Below, in pieces: positions 43,031 to 50,649 of a stretch of 54,325 nucleotides of DNA. The stretch's first letter is position 1. Each line of letters begins with the position of its first letter. Both the position numbers and the translations under genes were made by a program. The stretch is from positions 1 to 54,325 of the forward strand of contig SFHU01000003.1 of the NCBI GenBank assembly GCA_004555535.1, read 5' to 3'. The DNA comes from Clostridiales bacterium (GTDB lineage Bacteria > Bacillota > Clostridia > Christensenellales > Aristaeellaceae). Below the pieces are notes generated by a model, which saw nothing but the letters and a program-made list of their open reading frames with translations, was not told the DNA's origin and ran no database searches.

Positions 43031-44027
43031 TTCCGTCGACCTCCTCTACGCGAAGCTTGCGGCTTTGCAGGTAGAAGATGATCTTCTCCTGCTGGAGCCT
43101 GTCCTCCGGCAGCTGGAGCACCATCTGGCCGAAGGCCTTGCCGCCGACGTCGCGCGTGTCGGCGTACATGATGTTGACCGAGACGCGGCATTCCATGACG
43201 AGGTCGGCGATGATCGGCTCGCTGGAGGCGTTGCCCTCGAAGACGATGCGGATGAGCCGCTCGCCGAGGATGCCGCTGTCCGCGCCGGACTTGCGGAAGA
43301 TCAGCTTCTTGGCGGCCTTGGTCTTGGGCTGGCTGAAGACGGATTCGACGGTGCCGGACTCGGCGAGCTGGCCGTCGTCGATGATGGCGACGTGGGTGCA
43401 GATGCTCTCCACAACGCTCATCTCATGCGTGATGATGACGATGGTGATGCCGAGCTTGCGATTGATCTCCCGCAGCAGGTTGAGGATGGAGGTGGTCGTC
43501 GTCGGGTCGAGCGCGCTGGTTGCCTCGTCGCAGAGGATGATCTTCGGGTTGGTCGACAGCGCCCGGGCGATGGCGACGCGCTGCTGCTGGCCGCCGGAGA
43601 GCTGGCTGGGGTAGTTGTGCTGGCGGTCGGTCAGACCGACGATTTCCAAAAGCTCGTCGATACGCCTGTCGATATCGGCGCGCTTCATGCCCGCGATCTC
43701 CATCGCGAAGGCGATGTTGCCGCGCACATCGCGCTGCTGGAGCAGGTTGAAATGCTGAAAGATCATCGCGACCTGCTGGCGGAGCTGGCGCAGCTCTTTG
43801 GGAGAGAGCGCCGCGAGATCCTTGCCGTCGATGACGACGGAGCCAGAGGTCGGGCGCTCGAGGAAGTTGATACATCGCACGAGCGTCGATTTGCCCGCGC
43901 CGGACATGCCGATGATGCCGTAGATGTCCCCCTGCTCGATCTGCAGGTTGATATCGCGAAGGGCGTCGACGGTCTGTGTCTTGCCCTTGAAGGTCTTGGT
44001 CAGATGCTTGAGCTCGATGAGCGGCAC
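43020..44027 (-). CDS. metN: Methionine ABC importer ATP-binding protein
   Basis: A 335-residue ATPase with Walker A GMSGAGKST, signature LSGGQQQRVAIARAL, Walker B IILCDEAT and switch His ITHE. Residues about 265-335 are the NIL domain, through which methionine feedback-inhibits transport. The start is GTG 44027 with GGAGAG eight bases upstream. No SAM riboswitch or T-box is visible in the 200-base region before it; control is more likely by the divergent LysR protein. Confidence 0.95.
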   Translation of the reverse strand: MPLIELKHLTKTFKGKTQTVDALRDINLQIEQGDIYGIIGMSGAGKSTLVRCINFLERPTSGSVVIDGKDLAALSPKELRQLRQQVAMIFQHFNLLQQRDVRGNIAFAMEIAGMKRADIDRRIDELLEIVGLTDRQHNYPSQLSGGQQQRVAIARALSTNPKIILCDEATSALDPTTTTSILNLLREINRKLGITIVIITHEMSVVESICTHVAIIDDGQLAESGTVESVFSQPKTKAAKKLIFRKSGADSGILGERLIRIVFEGNASSEPIIADLVMECRVSVNIMYADTRDVGGKAFGQMVLQLPEDRLQQEKIIFYLQSRKLRVEEVDGNAH

Positions 44028-44082
44028 AATGCGGCTCTCCTTTCGTGGTGGGTTGGGTGTCTGTTTCCTGAGGACAGGTATG

Positions 44083-44111
44083 ATTATAGCCGAACTTCAT
44101 CGCATAGACAA
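44083..44111 (-). promoter_or_regulatory. Promoter of metNIQ
   Basis: Minus strand TTGTCT (44111-44106), 17-base spacer, TATAAT (44088-44083). Confidence 0.7.
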
Positions 44112-44132
44112 GGACGGATAATTGATCGTCAG

Positions 44133-44151
44133 CCATAGGGAAAAACTATGG
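44133..44151. promoter_or_regulatory. LysR-type operator between metN and the LysR gene
   Basis: CCATAG (44133-44138), seven bases, CTATGG (44146-44151): a perfect palindrome containing T-N11-A. It ends six bases before the lysR -35 and begins 21 bases upstream of the metN -35, the usual place for a LysR activator that also represses itself. Confidence 0.65.
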
Positions 44152-44157
44152 ACGGGC

Positions 44158-44186
44158 TTGCGCGGGCGCGAAAAGCGCGGTATAAT
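44158..44186 (+). promoter_or_regulatory. Promoter of the LysR gene
   Basis: TTGCGC (44158-44163), 17-base spacer, TATAAT (44181-44186). Confidence 0.65.
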
Positions 44187-44228
44187 AGGGCGCAATGGGC
44201 CGCGCAGGCCCGGGGAAGGGGAAGCGGT

Positions 44229-45143
44229 ATGACGCTGCAGCAGCTCAAATATGTCATCGAGGTCGCGGAGAAGGGCTCCATCACGGAGGCGGCAAAGTCG
44301 CTGTTCATCGCGCAGCCGAGCTTGTCCTCCGCCATTCACGAGCTGGAGGAGGAGACCGGCACGACGATCTTCATGCGCAGCAACCGCGGCATCCTCATCA
44401 CGCCGGAGGGCACGGAGTTTCTGGGCTACGCGCGCCAGGTCGTGCAGCAGGCGGCGCTCATCGAGGACAAATACATCGCGCATTCGGCGTCGAAGCAGCG
44501 CTTCTGCGTCTCCACGCAGCACTACTCGTTCACCTCGAGCGCGTTCGTGGAGCTCGTGCGCGCGCAGGGCGGCGCATCCTATGAGTTCATCCTGCGCGAG
44601 GGCAAGACGCACGACACGATCAACGACGTGCGCACGCTCAGGAGCGAAATGGGCGTCATCTACCTGTGCTCGTTCAACGAGGCCGTGATCCTCAAGCTGC
44701 TGCGGGAGGCGAACCTCGTCTTCTCTGAGCTGTTTGCCGCCAGGCCGCACATCTTCATCGGGCGCAACAACCCGCTCGCGGGCAGGAGCGTCGTGACGCT
44801 CGAGGATTTACAGCCCCTGCCCTGCCTGACCTACGAGCAGGGCGAGCAGAACGCCTTCTATTATTCGGAAGAGATTCTCTCGACGCTCAACCACGAGAAG
44901 AGCATCAAGGTCACGGACAAGAGCACGATTGTCGACCTGATGATCGGCACGGACGGCTATACGATCTCCTCGGGCATCTGCCCGTCGTACCTGCGCGGGG
45001 ACGAGATCATCTCGATCCCGCTTGACGTCGAGGAGACGATCCGCATCGGCGTCATCACGCACAGGGACTACCGGCCGACGCCGCTGGGGCAGATGTATCT
45101 GGACATCCTGCATCAGGTCGTCGGCGGCATGAAGGGGGATTGA
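44229..45143 (+). CDS. LysR-family transcription regulator
   Basis: A 304-residue regulator. The wHTH fills residues 1-60 (LQQLKYVIEVAEKGSITEAAKSLFIAQPSLSSAIHELE), followed by a LysR substrate-binding fold. Divergence from metNIQ and the shared operator suggest it senses a sulfur amino acid precursor and controls methionine or cystine uptake; this rests on position. ATG 44229 follows AAGGGGAAG and gives the usual LysR start; in-frame starts farther up lie over the promoter. A good terminator follows. Confidence 0.9.
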   Translation: MTLQQLKYVIEVAEKGSITEAAKSLFIAQPSLSSAIHELEEETGTTIFMRSNRGILITPEGTEFLGYARQVVQQAALIEDKYIAHSASKQRFCVSTQHYSFTSSAFVELVRAQGGASYEFILREGKTHDTINDVRTLRSEMGVIYLCSFNEAVILKLLREANLVFSELFAARPHIFIGRNNPLAGRSVVTLEDLQPLPCLTYEQGEQNAFYYSEEILSTLNHEKSIKVTDKSTIVDLMIGTDGYTISSGICPSYLRGDEIISIPLDVEETIRIGVITHRDYRPTPLGQMYLDILHQVVGGMKGD

Positions 45144-45184
45144 GCGCGATGGACGGGAGCGGCCGGGTGCAGAAGCGCGCAGAC

Positions 45185-45216
45185 AGAAAAAAGCGAGGGA
45201 AATCCTCGCTTTTTCT
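45185..45216. terminator. Bidirectional terminator between the LysR and DtxR-type genes
   Basis: AGAAAAAAGCGAGG (45185-45198) and CCTCGCTTTTTCT (45204-45216), with an A-run before and a T-run after the stem. Confidence 0.9.
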
Positions 45217-45252
45217 GATGAAGAGCTTGCGCAAAAAGCAGGCGCCGTCCGC

Positions 45253-45642
45253 TTACTTTGCCTCGCCGGTATCCCTGCCGTGCGCCCGTGCGTGGCGCTT
45301 GATGGCCTCGAACGTCTCGTCGCTCAGGTCGTGCTCGATCTTGCAGGCGTCGCGCTGCGCGGTCTCTCGGCTGACGCCCAGCGAGACGAGCAGGCTGGTC
45401 AGCACGGTGTGCCGCTCATAGATGCGCGCGGCGATGGCGCGGCCCTCGTCGGTGAGGAAGATGTGGTTGTCGTCGTTGACCGTCACCAGCCCGTTCTCCC
45501 GCATCTGGCGCAGGACGATGGAGACCGTCGGGCGCGAATAGGAGAGATAGGAGCAGATGTCGATCGCGTGCACCTCGTTTTGCCGCAGAGAGAGGATGTA
45601 GATGGTTTCCAGATAGTTTTCAATGGCCTCGGAAACAGCCAT
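45253..45642 (-). CDS. DtxR/MntR-family metal-dependent repressor
   Basis: A 129-residue regulator. Residues 1-70 are the DtxR winged helix (MAVSEAIENYLETIYIL, SYSRPTVSIVLRQM), and the rest is the metal-binding and dimer domain with IEHDLSDETFEAIKRH. It lacks the C-terminal SH3-like domain of long DtxR proteins, as in MntR. It diverges from the feo operon, whose promoter carries TTAG-N6-CTAA boxes, so iron-dependent repression of feo is likely, though manganese cannot be excluded. AGGAGG precedes ATG 45642. Confidence 0.9.
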   Translation of the reverse strand: MAVSEAIENYLETIYILSLRQNEVHAIDICSYLSYSRPTVSIVLRQMRENGLVTVNDDNHIFLTDEGRAIAARIYERHTVLTSLLVSLGVSRETAQRDACKIEHDLSDETFEAIKRHARAHGRDTGEAK

Positions 45643-45698
45643 GGAATCGCCTCCTGAACGCCCGTTTGCCCGAGCGGGCAGGGCGTCTTAGTCCCCTC

Positions 45699-45727
45699 AG
45701 TGTACCATATTCCGCCAAAACGGACAA
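45699..45727 (-). promoter_or_regulatory. Promoter of the DtxR-type gene
   Basis: Minus strand TTGTCC (45727-45722), 17-base spacer, TACACT (45704-45699). No TTAG-N6-CTAA box overlaps it. Confidence 0.45.
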
Positions 45728-45771
45728 CCGGAAAAGCCGATTTTTGTCCGCTATTTTCCCTGCGCGGGGGA

Positions 45772-45821
45772 TTGACAAGAGTGTTAGTCTATGCTAATAT
45801 TCTGTTGTTAGCAAAACCTAA
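45772..45821 (+). promoter_or_regulatory. feo promoter with two metal-repressor boxes
   Basis: TTGACA (45772-45777), 17-base spacer, TAATAT (45795-45800). TTAG-N6-CTAA boxes at 45784-45797 (over the spacer and -10) and 45808-45821 (just after the start) have centres 24 bases apart. Bound repressor would block the promoter. Confidence 0.75.
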
Positions 45822-45853
45822 TTGATTGGCGAAGCATGGAAGGGGATGAGCCT

Positions 45854-46063
45854 GTGCCGCTGACAATGATCGGCGCCGGAGAGGAGAGGCCAATCCTGCG
45901 CATTGGCGGAAGCGAGTCCGTCCGCGCGCATCTTGAAAACCTCGGGTTTGTCGCGGGGGAGCGCGTGCGCGTCGTTTCGGATATCGCCGGGAATCTGATC
46001 GTTCAGGTGAAGGAGGCGAGAATCGCGATCAGCCGCGAGCTCGCTATGAAGATTCTCGTGTGA
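45854..46063 (+). CDS. feoA: FeoA-type ferrous iron transport protein (first copy)
   Basis: A 69-residue SH3-like protein that assists FeoB. GSESVRAHLENLGFVAGERVRVVSD and the end AISRELAMKILV are typical. GTG 45854 (reading MPLTMIG) is preferred because GAAGGGG lies about eight bases upstream; an ATG at 45836 would add six residues and lacks a good site. It is followed by a second, different FeoA copy. Confidence 0.88.
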   Translation: MPLTMIGAGEERPILRIGGSESVRAHLENLGFVAGERVRVVSDIAGNLIVQVKEARIAISRELAMKILV

Positions 46064-46119
46064 CGCGGCGGGAGACGCCGCATCTCACGGGCAGACTGCA
46101 AGCTGGAGGAGGAATACGG

Positions 46120-46344
46120 ATGACACTCAGAGAGGCCGGAATCGGCACGACGGTGGCCGTCGCCAAGATCGGCGGCGAGGGCGCGCTCAAGCGCCGGATC
46201 ATGGACATGGGCATCACCAAGGGCGTGCGCATCACGGTGCGCAAGGTGGCGCCGCTAGGCGACCCTATTGAGGTGACCGTGCGCGGCTACGAGCTGAGCC
46301 TGCGCAAGGCCGACGCAGAGCTGATCGAGGTGACGCCGGCATAA
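46120..46344 (+). CDS. feoA: FeoA-type ferrous iron transport protein (second copy)
   Basis: A 74-residue SH3-like protein: TLREAGIGTTVAVAKIGGEGALKRRIMDMGITKGVRITV and the end GYELSLRKADAELIEV. It is distinct in sequence from the first copy; paired FeoA genes before FeoB are common in Clostridia. AGGAGGA lies before ATG 46120. The 77-base gap to feoB holds a third TTAG-N6-CTAA box. Confidence 0.92.
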   Translation: MTLREAGIGTTVAVAKIGGEGALKRRIMDMGITKGVRITVRKVAPLGDPIEVTVRGYELSLRKADAELIEVTPA

Positions 46345-46390
46345 GGCGTGCCGGACAGGGCCAGCGCCCTGTTATTTTTCAGGACAAGGG

Positions 46391-46404
46391 TTAGCGATAG
46401 CTAA
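46391..46404 (+). promoter_or_regulatory. Third metal-repressor box, in front of feoB
   Basis: TTAG CGATAG CTAA, whose spacer also continues the palindrome (TTAGC/GCTAA). It lies 18 bases before the feoB ATG, inside the operon. It may act as a roadblock or control a weak internal promoter. Confidence 0.65.
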
Positions 46405-46421
46405 CACGGGAGGATGGAAAC

Positions 46422-48587
46422 ATGGAGATCCGAATTGCGCTTGCCGGCAACCCCAACAGCGGCAAGACGACGCTGTTCAACGCGCTGACCGGCGCGAACC
46501 AGTTCGTGGGCAACTGGCCGGGCGTCACGGTCGAGAAGAAGGAGGGCCGGCTCAAGGGCGAAAAGGACGTCGTCATCACCGACCTGCCGGGCATCTACTC
46601 GCTCTCTCCCTACACGATGGAGGAGGTCGTCGCGCGCAACGTGCTCATCGACCAGAGGCCGGACGCGCTGCTCAACATCATCGACGCGACGAACCTGGAG
46701 CGCAATCTCTACCTGACGACGCAGCTGGCCGAGCTGGGCATCCCGATGGTCATTGCGCTCAACATGATGGACGTCGTGCGCAAGAATGGCGACCGCATCG
46801 ACACCGGCGCGCTCTCCAGCCGCCTGGGCATGCCGGTCGTGGAGATTTCCGCGCTGCGCGAGGACGGCGTCATGGAGGCGGCGCAGCGCGCCGTGCAGCT
46901 GGCCCGAAGCGGCAAGAAGCCGATCCCGATGCACAGCTTCTCCGGCAGCGTCGAGCATGCGCTGGCGCACATCGAGGAGGCCGTGCTGCACGACATGCCT
47001 GCCGAGCAGCAGCGCTGGTTCGCGGTCAAGATCTTTGAGCGCGACGAGCGCGTCCTCAAGCGCCTGGAGCTGAGCGGCGAGAAGCTCGCGCACATCGAGC
47101 AGGACATCAGGGCCTGTGAGGCGGAGCTGGATGACGACGCGCAGTCGCTCATCACGGCGGCGCGCTACACCTACATCGCCTCCATCGTGGACGGCTGCCT
47201 CAAAAAGAGCAAGCGCGGCATGTCAACCTCCGACAGGATCGACCAGGTGATGACCAACCGCATCCTCGGCCTGCCGATCTTCGCGGCGATCATGGTGCTG
47301 GTGTACTACATCTCCGTGACGACGGTCGGCACGATCGTGACCGACTGGACGAACGACGTCTTCATCGGCGAATGGATCGTCCCGGCGGCGCAGAGCTTCT
47401 TTGAGGGCATCGGCTGTGCCGAATGGCTCACGGGCCTGATCGTCGACGGCGTCATCAGCGGCGTCGGCGCGGTCATCGGCTTCGTGCCGCAGATGCTCGT
47501 GCTCTTCCTGATGCTCTGCATCCTGGAGGACTGCGGCTACATGGCGCGCGTCGCCTTCATCATGGACCGCATCTTCCGCCGCTTCGGCCTCTCGGGCAAG
47601 AGCTTCATCCCGATGCTCGTGGGCACCGGCTGCGGCGTTCCGGGCATCATGGCCTCGCGCACGATTGAGCAGGAGCGCGACCGCCGCATGACGATCATGA
47701 CGACGACGTTCATTCCCTGCGGCGCGAAGATGCCGATCATCGCGCTGATGGCGGGCGCGATCTTCGGCGGCGCCTGGTGGGTGGCGCCGAGCGCCTACTT
47801 CGTGGGCATCGCGGCGATCGTCCTCTCCGGCATCATCCTCAAGAAGACGAAACCGTTTGCGGGCGAGCCGGCGCCGTTCGTCATGGAGCTGCCCGCCTAC
47901 CACATGCCCACGGTCAAGAACGTGCTGCGCGGCACCTGGGAGCGCGGCTGGAGCTTCATCAAGAAGGCCGGCACGATCATCACGCTGGCGTCCGTGGTCG
48001 TCTGGTTCACCAGCAGCTTCGGCTTTGTCGACGGCGCCTTCGGCGCGGTCGAGGACATCGACGCCTCCATCATCGCGCGCATCGGCAGCGCCATCGCCTT
48101 CCTCTTCAAGCCGCTGGGCTTTGGCAACTGGCAGGCGACTGTCGCGACGCTGCTGGGCCTGGTCGCCAAGGAGGAGGTCGTCGGCGTGTTCGGCACGCTC
48201 TTCGCCGTCGCGGGCGACGCGCTGGAGCTGGTCGAGGAGGGTGAATTCGCCGGCCTGGCGAACATCGCCTCCCAGTTCACGCTGCTCTCCGCCTACAGCT
48301 TCATGATCTTCAACCTCCTCTGCGCGCCGTGCTTTGCGGCCATCGGCGCGATCCGCCGCGAAATGAACAGCGCCAAGTGGACCCTTGCGGCCATCGGCTG
48401 GGAATGCGGCTTCGCGTATGCGGCCTCGCTGATCGTCTATCAGCTCGTCGGCTTCGTGACCGGCGAGGTGGGCATCGGCCTGGGCACGCTGGCGGCGCTG
48501 ATCGTGCTGGGCGTGGGCATCTGGGCGCTGGTTCGCCCCTACAAGGAGAGCAATACGCTCGAAACCGCTTACGGCAGCAAGAAGTAA
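46422..48587 (+). CDS. feoB: Ferrous iron transporter FeoB
   Basis: A 721-residue membrane protein with a GTPase domain (G1 GNPNSGKTT, G3 DLPG, G4 NMMD) followed by a helical linker and two Gate domains with FVPQMLVLFLMLCILEDCGYMARVAF, GTGCGVPGIMASR and TTTFIPCGAKMPI. It imports Fe2+ under anaerobic conditions. GGGAGG precedes the ATG. It is the third gene of feoA-feoA-feoB-Cys-rich peptide. Confidence 0.97.
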   Translation: MEIRIALAGNPNSGKTTLFNALTGANQFVGNWPGVTVEKKEGRLKGEKDVVITDLPGIYSLSPYTMEEVVARNVLIDQRPDALLNIIDATNLERNLYLTTQLAELGIPMVIALNMMDVVRKNGDRIDTGALSSRLGMPVVEISALREDGVMEAAQRAVQLARSGKKPIPMHSFSGSVEHALAHIEEAVLHDMPAEQQRWFAVKIFERDERVLKRLELSGEKLAHIEQDIRACEAELDDDAQSLITAARYTYIASIVDGCLKKSKRGMSTSDRIDQVMTNRILGLPIFAAIMVLVYYISVTTVGTIVTDWTNDVFIGEWIVPAAQSFFEGIGCAEWLTGLIVDGVISGVGAVIGFVPQMLVLFLMLCILEDCGYMARVAFIMDRIFRRFGLSGKSFIPMLVGTGCGVPGIMASRTIEQERDRRMTIMTTTFIPCGAKMPIIALMAGAIFGGAWWVAPSAYFVGIAAIVLSGIILKKTKPFAGEPAPFVMELPAYHMPTVKNVLRGTWERGWSFIKKAGTIITLASVVVWFTSSFGFVDGAFGAVEDIDASIIARIGSAIAFLFKPLGFGNWQATVATLLGLVAKEEVVGVFGTLFAVAGDALELVEEGEFAGLANIASQFTLLSAYSFMIFNLLCAPCFAAIGAIRREMNSAKWTLAAIGWECGFAYAASLIVYQLVGFVTGEVGIGLGTLAALIVLGVGIWALVRPYKESNTLETAYGSKK

Positions 48588-48608
48588 CCCCGAAAGGAGA
48601 GATTCACC

Positions 48609-48758
48609 GTGGCAACCGCAATCGTGTTGATCGCTTTGGTGGCTGTGCTTTGCCTGCTGGCGCGCAGCCTCGTGCGCAGCAGGCGCAGCGGCGGCTGCGG
48701 CGGCGGATGCGCTGGATGCAGCGGCTGCTGTCCGCACGCGGGGCAGACCCGCCCCTGA
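48609..48758 (+). CDS. FeoB-associated Cys-rich membrane protein
   Basis: A 49-residue peptide: one membrane helix (about residues 3-18), a basic stretch (RSLVRSRRS) and a tail of six Cys in a Gly-rich setting (GGC, GGGC, AGC, SGCC). Small proteins of this form regularly end feo operons in Firmicutes and are annotated as FeoB-associated; their role in iron handling or FeoB assembly is not settled. GTG 48609 follows AAAGGAGA, 21 bases after feoB. Confidence 0.9.
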   Translation: MATAIVLIALVAVLCLLARSLVRSRRSGGCGGGCAGCSGCCPHAGQTRP

Positions 48759-48782
48759 GCTCCTTCTTTGCGCGTGCGACCC

Positions 48783-48910
48783 GTCTCAATCGTAGGCTGC
48801 AAAGCAGCCTGCTCTGAGACTGCGTTTATTGAATGGATTGGGAACCTTTGGGCTGCCGCCCAAACCCGCCAAGGGACTTCGCCCCTTGATCCCATGATCG
48901 CTTCGCGCGA
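48783..48910. repeat. Composite hairpin element, copy 4
   Basis: The 38-bp GTCTCA...TGAGAC hairpin with inner GGCTGC/GCAGCC (48783-48820), hairpin TTTGGGC/GCCCAAA (48847-48864), hairpin CAAGGG/CCCTTG (48870-48888) and edge CGCTTCGCGCG. Same orientation as copy 2. It ends the feo operon. Confidence 0.85.
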
Positions 48911-48951
48911 AAAATCGATGCTTTTGATGACAATTTAAGTCCTCCCTGAAC

Positions 48952-49016
48952 AGACAGAACCTCATCGCATCGCCCCGCATAGCCTGACTAGCGAGGTGAT
49001 ACGATGAGGTCTGTCT
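48952..49016 (+). promoter_or_regulatory. Hairpin that encloses the ZIP transporter start codon
   Basis: The left arm 48952-48967 (AGACAGA, CCTCATCG) pairs with 49002-49016 (CGATGAGG, TCTGTCT) over 15 pairs with one bulged A. The start ATG (49004) lies in the right arm and the GAGGTG ribosome site in the loop. Five T follow the stem, so it could act as a terminator or as a translation switch. Confidence 0.55.
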
Positions 49017-49804
49017 TTTTCCGTCCCTCTGGCGCGCTTCCCGGGCTGCTCCCGGCGCTGCTGGGGACGGCTTTTACGTTTTTGATGACGGCGGCGGGCG
49101 CGGCGCTGGTCTTCTTCTTCCGGCGCGCCGTGGGCGAGCGACCGCAGCGCGTGTGCATGGGCTTTGCGGGCGGGGTCATGGCGGCGGCGTCCGTGTTCAG
49201 CCTGCTCGTGCCCGCGGCGGAGCAGGCCGCGCAGCGGGGCGGCTGTGCCTGGCTGGTGGTGACGCTGGGCTTCCTGCTGGGCGCGGGGCTGCTGATGCTG
49301 CCGGACGCGGCGATGCTGCGCGCGCGCATCCGAGCGGACTCGGCCCGGGAGGAGGCGCGCAGGCGGGCGCTGCTCTTCACGGCGATCACGCTGCACAACG
49401 TCCCGGAGGGCATGGCGGTCGGCCTGGCCTTTGCGCTCGCGGCGCGGGAGGGCGGCAGCGCGATGGCGGCGGCTGCCGCGCTGGCGCTGGGCATCGGCAT
49501 CCAGAACTTCCCGGAGGGCGCGGCGATCTCCCTGCCGATGCGCCAGAGCGGCATGAGCCGCAAGCGCAGCTTTCTGCTGGGCGTGCTCTCCGGCGCGGTG
49601 GAGCCGGTGTTCGGCGTGCTGGTCGTGCTCGTGGCCGCGGCGGCACAGGCGGTCATGCCGCTGCTGATGGCGTTTGCGGCGGGCGCGATGATGCTCGTCG
49701 TCTTTGAGGAGATGATTCCGGAGGCCGCCGGGGGCCGTGCGGGCGTGACGGCGGCCGTGCTCGGGTATGCGCTGATGATGGCGCTGGACGTCGCGCTGGG
49801 TTGA
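49004..49804 (+). CDS. ZIP-family divalent metal transporter
   Basis: A 266-residue membrane protein with eight hydrophobic segments. The metal-path motifs are HNVPEGMAVG (fourth segment) and NFPEGAAISLP (fifth). ALVFFFRR and EEMIPEA are also family marks. It imports Zn2+, Fe2+ or Mn2+ and follows the feo operon, which suggests a metal-uptake cluster. The ATG at 49004 is the only plausible start before the first membrane helix, and it is locked in a hairpin. There is no clear promoter in the 245-base gap, which otherwise holds the composite element. Confidence 0.9.
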   Translation: MRSVFFRPSGALPGLLPALLGTAFTFLMTAAGAALVFFFRRAVGERPQRVCMGFAGGVMAAASVFSLLVPAAEQAAQRGGCAWLVVTLGFLLGAGLLMLPDAAMLRARIRADSAREEARRRALLFTAITLHNVPEGMAVGLAFALAAREGGSAMAAAAALALGIGIQNFPEGAAISLPMRQSGMSRKRSFLLGVLSGAVEPVFGVLVVLVAAAAQAVMPLLMAFAAGAMMLVVFEEMIPEAAGGRAGVTAAVLGYALMMALDVALG

Positions 49805-49923
49805 GCACGGGGCGCCGCTCCCTCCTCCAAAATGGCAGAAAAGGTCGAGCGCTGGGCGCGGGAGATGCGCTACAATGGCTCCGTCACGCCGCCGGAGCGC
49901 GGCGCAAGAGGGAGGAGGATACG

Positions 49924-50649
49924 ATGGAAAACGCGATTGAGGTCAGCGGCCTGAGCAAGGCCTACGGCGGGCGAAAGGCGGTGGACGGCCTGAGCTTCCG
50001 CGTCCCGCGCGGGACCGTCTTCGGCCTGCTGGGCGCGAACGGCGCTGGAAAGAGCACGACGATCGACTGCATGCTGGGGACGAAGCGGATGGACGCGGGC
50101 CGCGTGCGCATCCTGGGGATGGATCCCGTCCGGGAGCGGCGCGCGCTGTTTGAGCGTGTGGGCGTCCAGTTTCAGGAGGGAGACTATCCGGGCGGCATCT
50201 GCGTGGGCGAGCTGTGCGAGGAGACGGCCTGCCTCTACCGACATGCGAAGGACTGGCGGGCGCTGCTTGCGCAGTTCGGCATCGGCGGGAAGGAGAAGCG
50301 GATCGTCAAAAGCCTCTCCGGCGGGGAGCGTCAGCGGCTGTTCATCGTGCTGGCGCTGATCCCGGGGCCGGAGGCTGTGTTTCTGGATGAGCTGACGACA
50401 GGGCTGGATGCGCGGGCGCGGCGCGACGTCTGGGCGGCGCTGGAGGCGCTCAAGGCGCAGGGGATGACGCTGCTGCTGACCTCGCACTTCATGGACGAGG
50501 TGGAGGCGCTCTGCGACAGGATCTGCATCCTCAAAAATGGCGTTCCCGTCTTCCAGGGCACCGTGGAGGAGGCGAAGGCGCAGTGCGGCTGCGCGCGCTT
50601 TGAGGACGCCTATCTGACGCTCAGCGAGGAAGGGGAGAAGCACACATGA
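49924..50649 (+). CDS. ABC exporter ATP-binding protein
   Basis: A 241-residue ATPase of the drug/antibiotic-exporter (DrrA/CcmA-like) group: Walker A GANGAGKSTT, signature SLSGGERQRL, Walker B AVFLDELTTGLD and switch His TSHFMDEVE. Walker B has Leu where many relatives have Pro (DEP). ATG 49924 follows GGGAGGAGGATACG. Four-base overlap with the permease gene (ATGA). Confidence 0.92.
   Translation: MENAIEVSGLSKAYGGRKAVDGLSFRVPRGTVFGLLGANGAGKSTTIDCMLGTKRMDAGRVRILGMDPVRERRALFERVGVQFQEGDYPGGICVGELCEETACLYRHAKDWRALLAQFGIGGKEKRIVKSLSGGERQRLFIVLALIPGPEAVFLDELTTGLDARARRDVWAALEALKAQGMTLLLTSHFMDEVEALCDRICILKNGVPVFQGTVEEAKAQCGCARFEDAYLTLSEEGEKHT

Noticed and set aside
44028..44228. Possible SAM riboswitch or T-box before metN
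   Set aside because: The leader is only about 50 bases from the predicted transcript start and lacks the conserved stems of either element.
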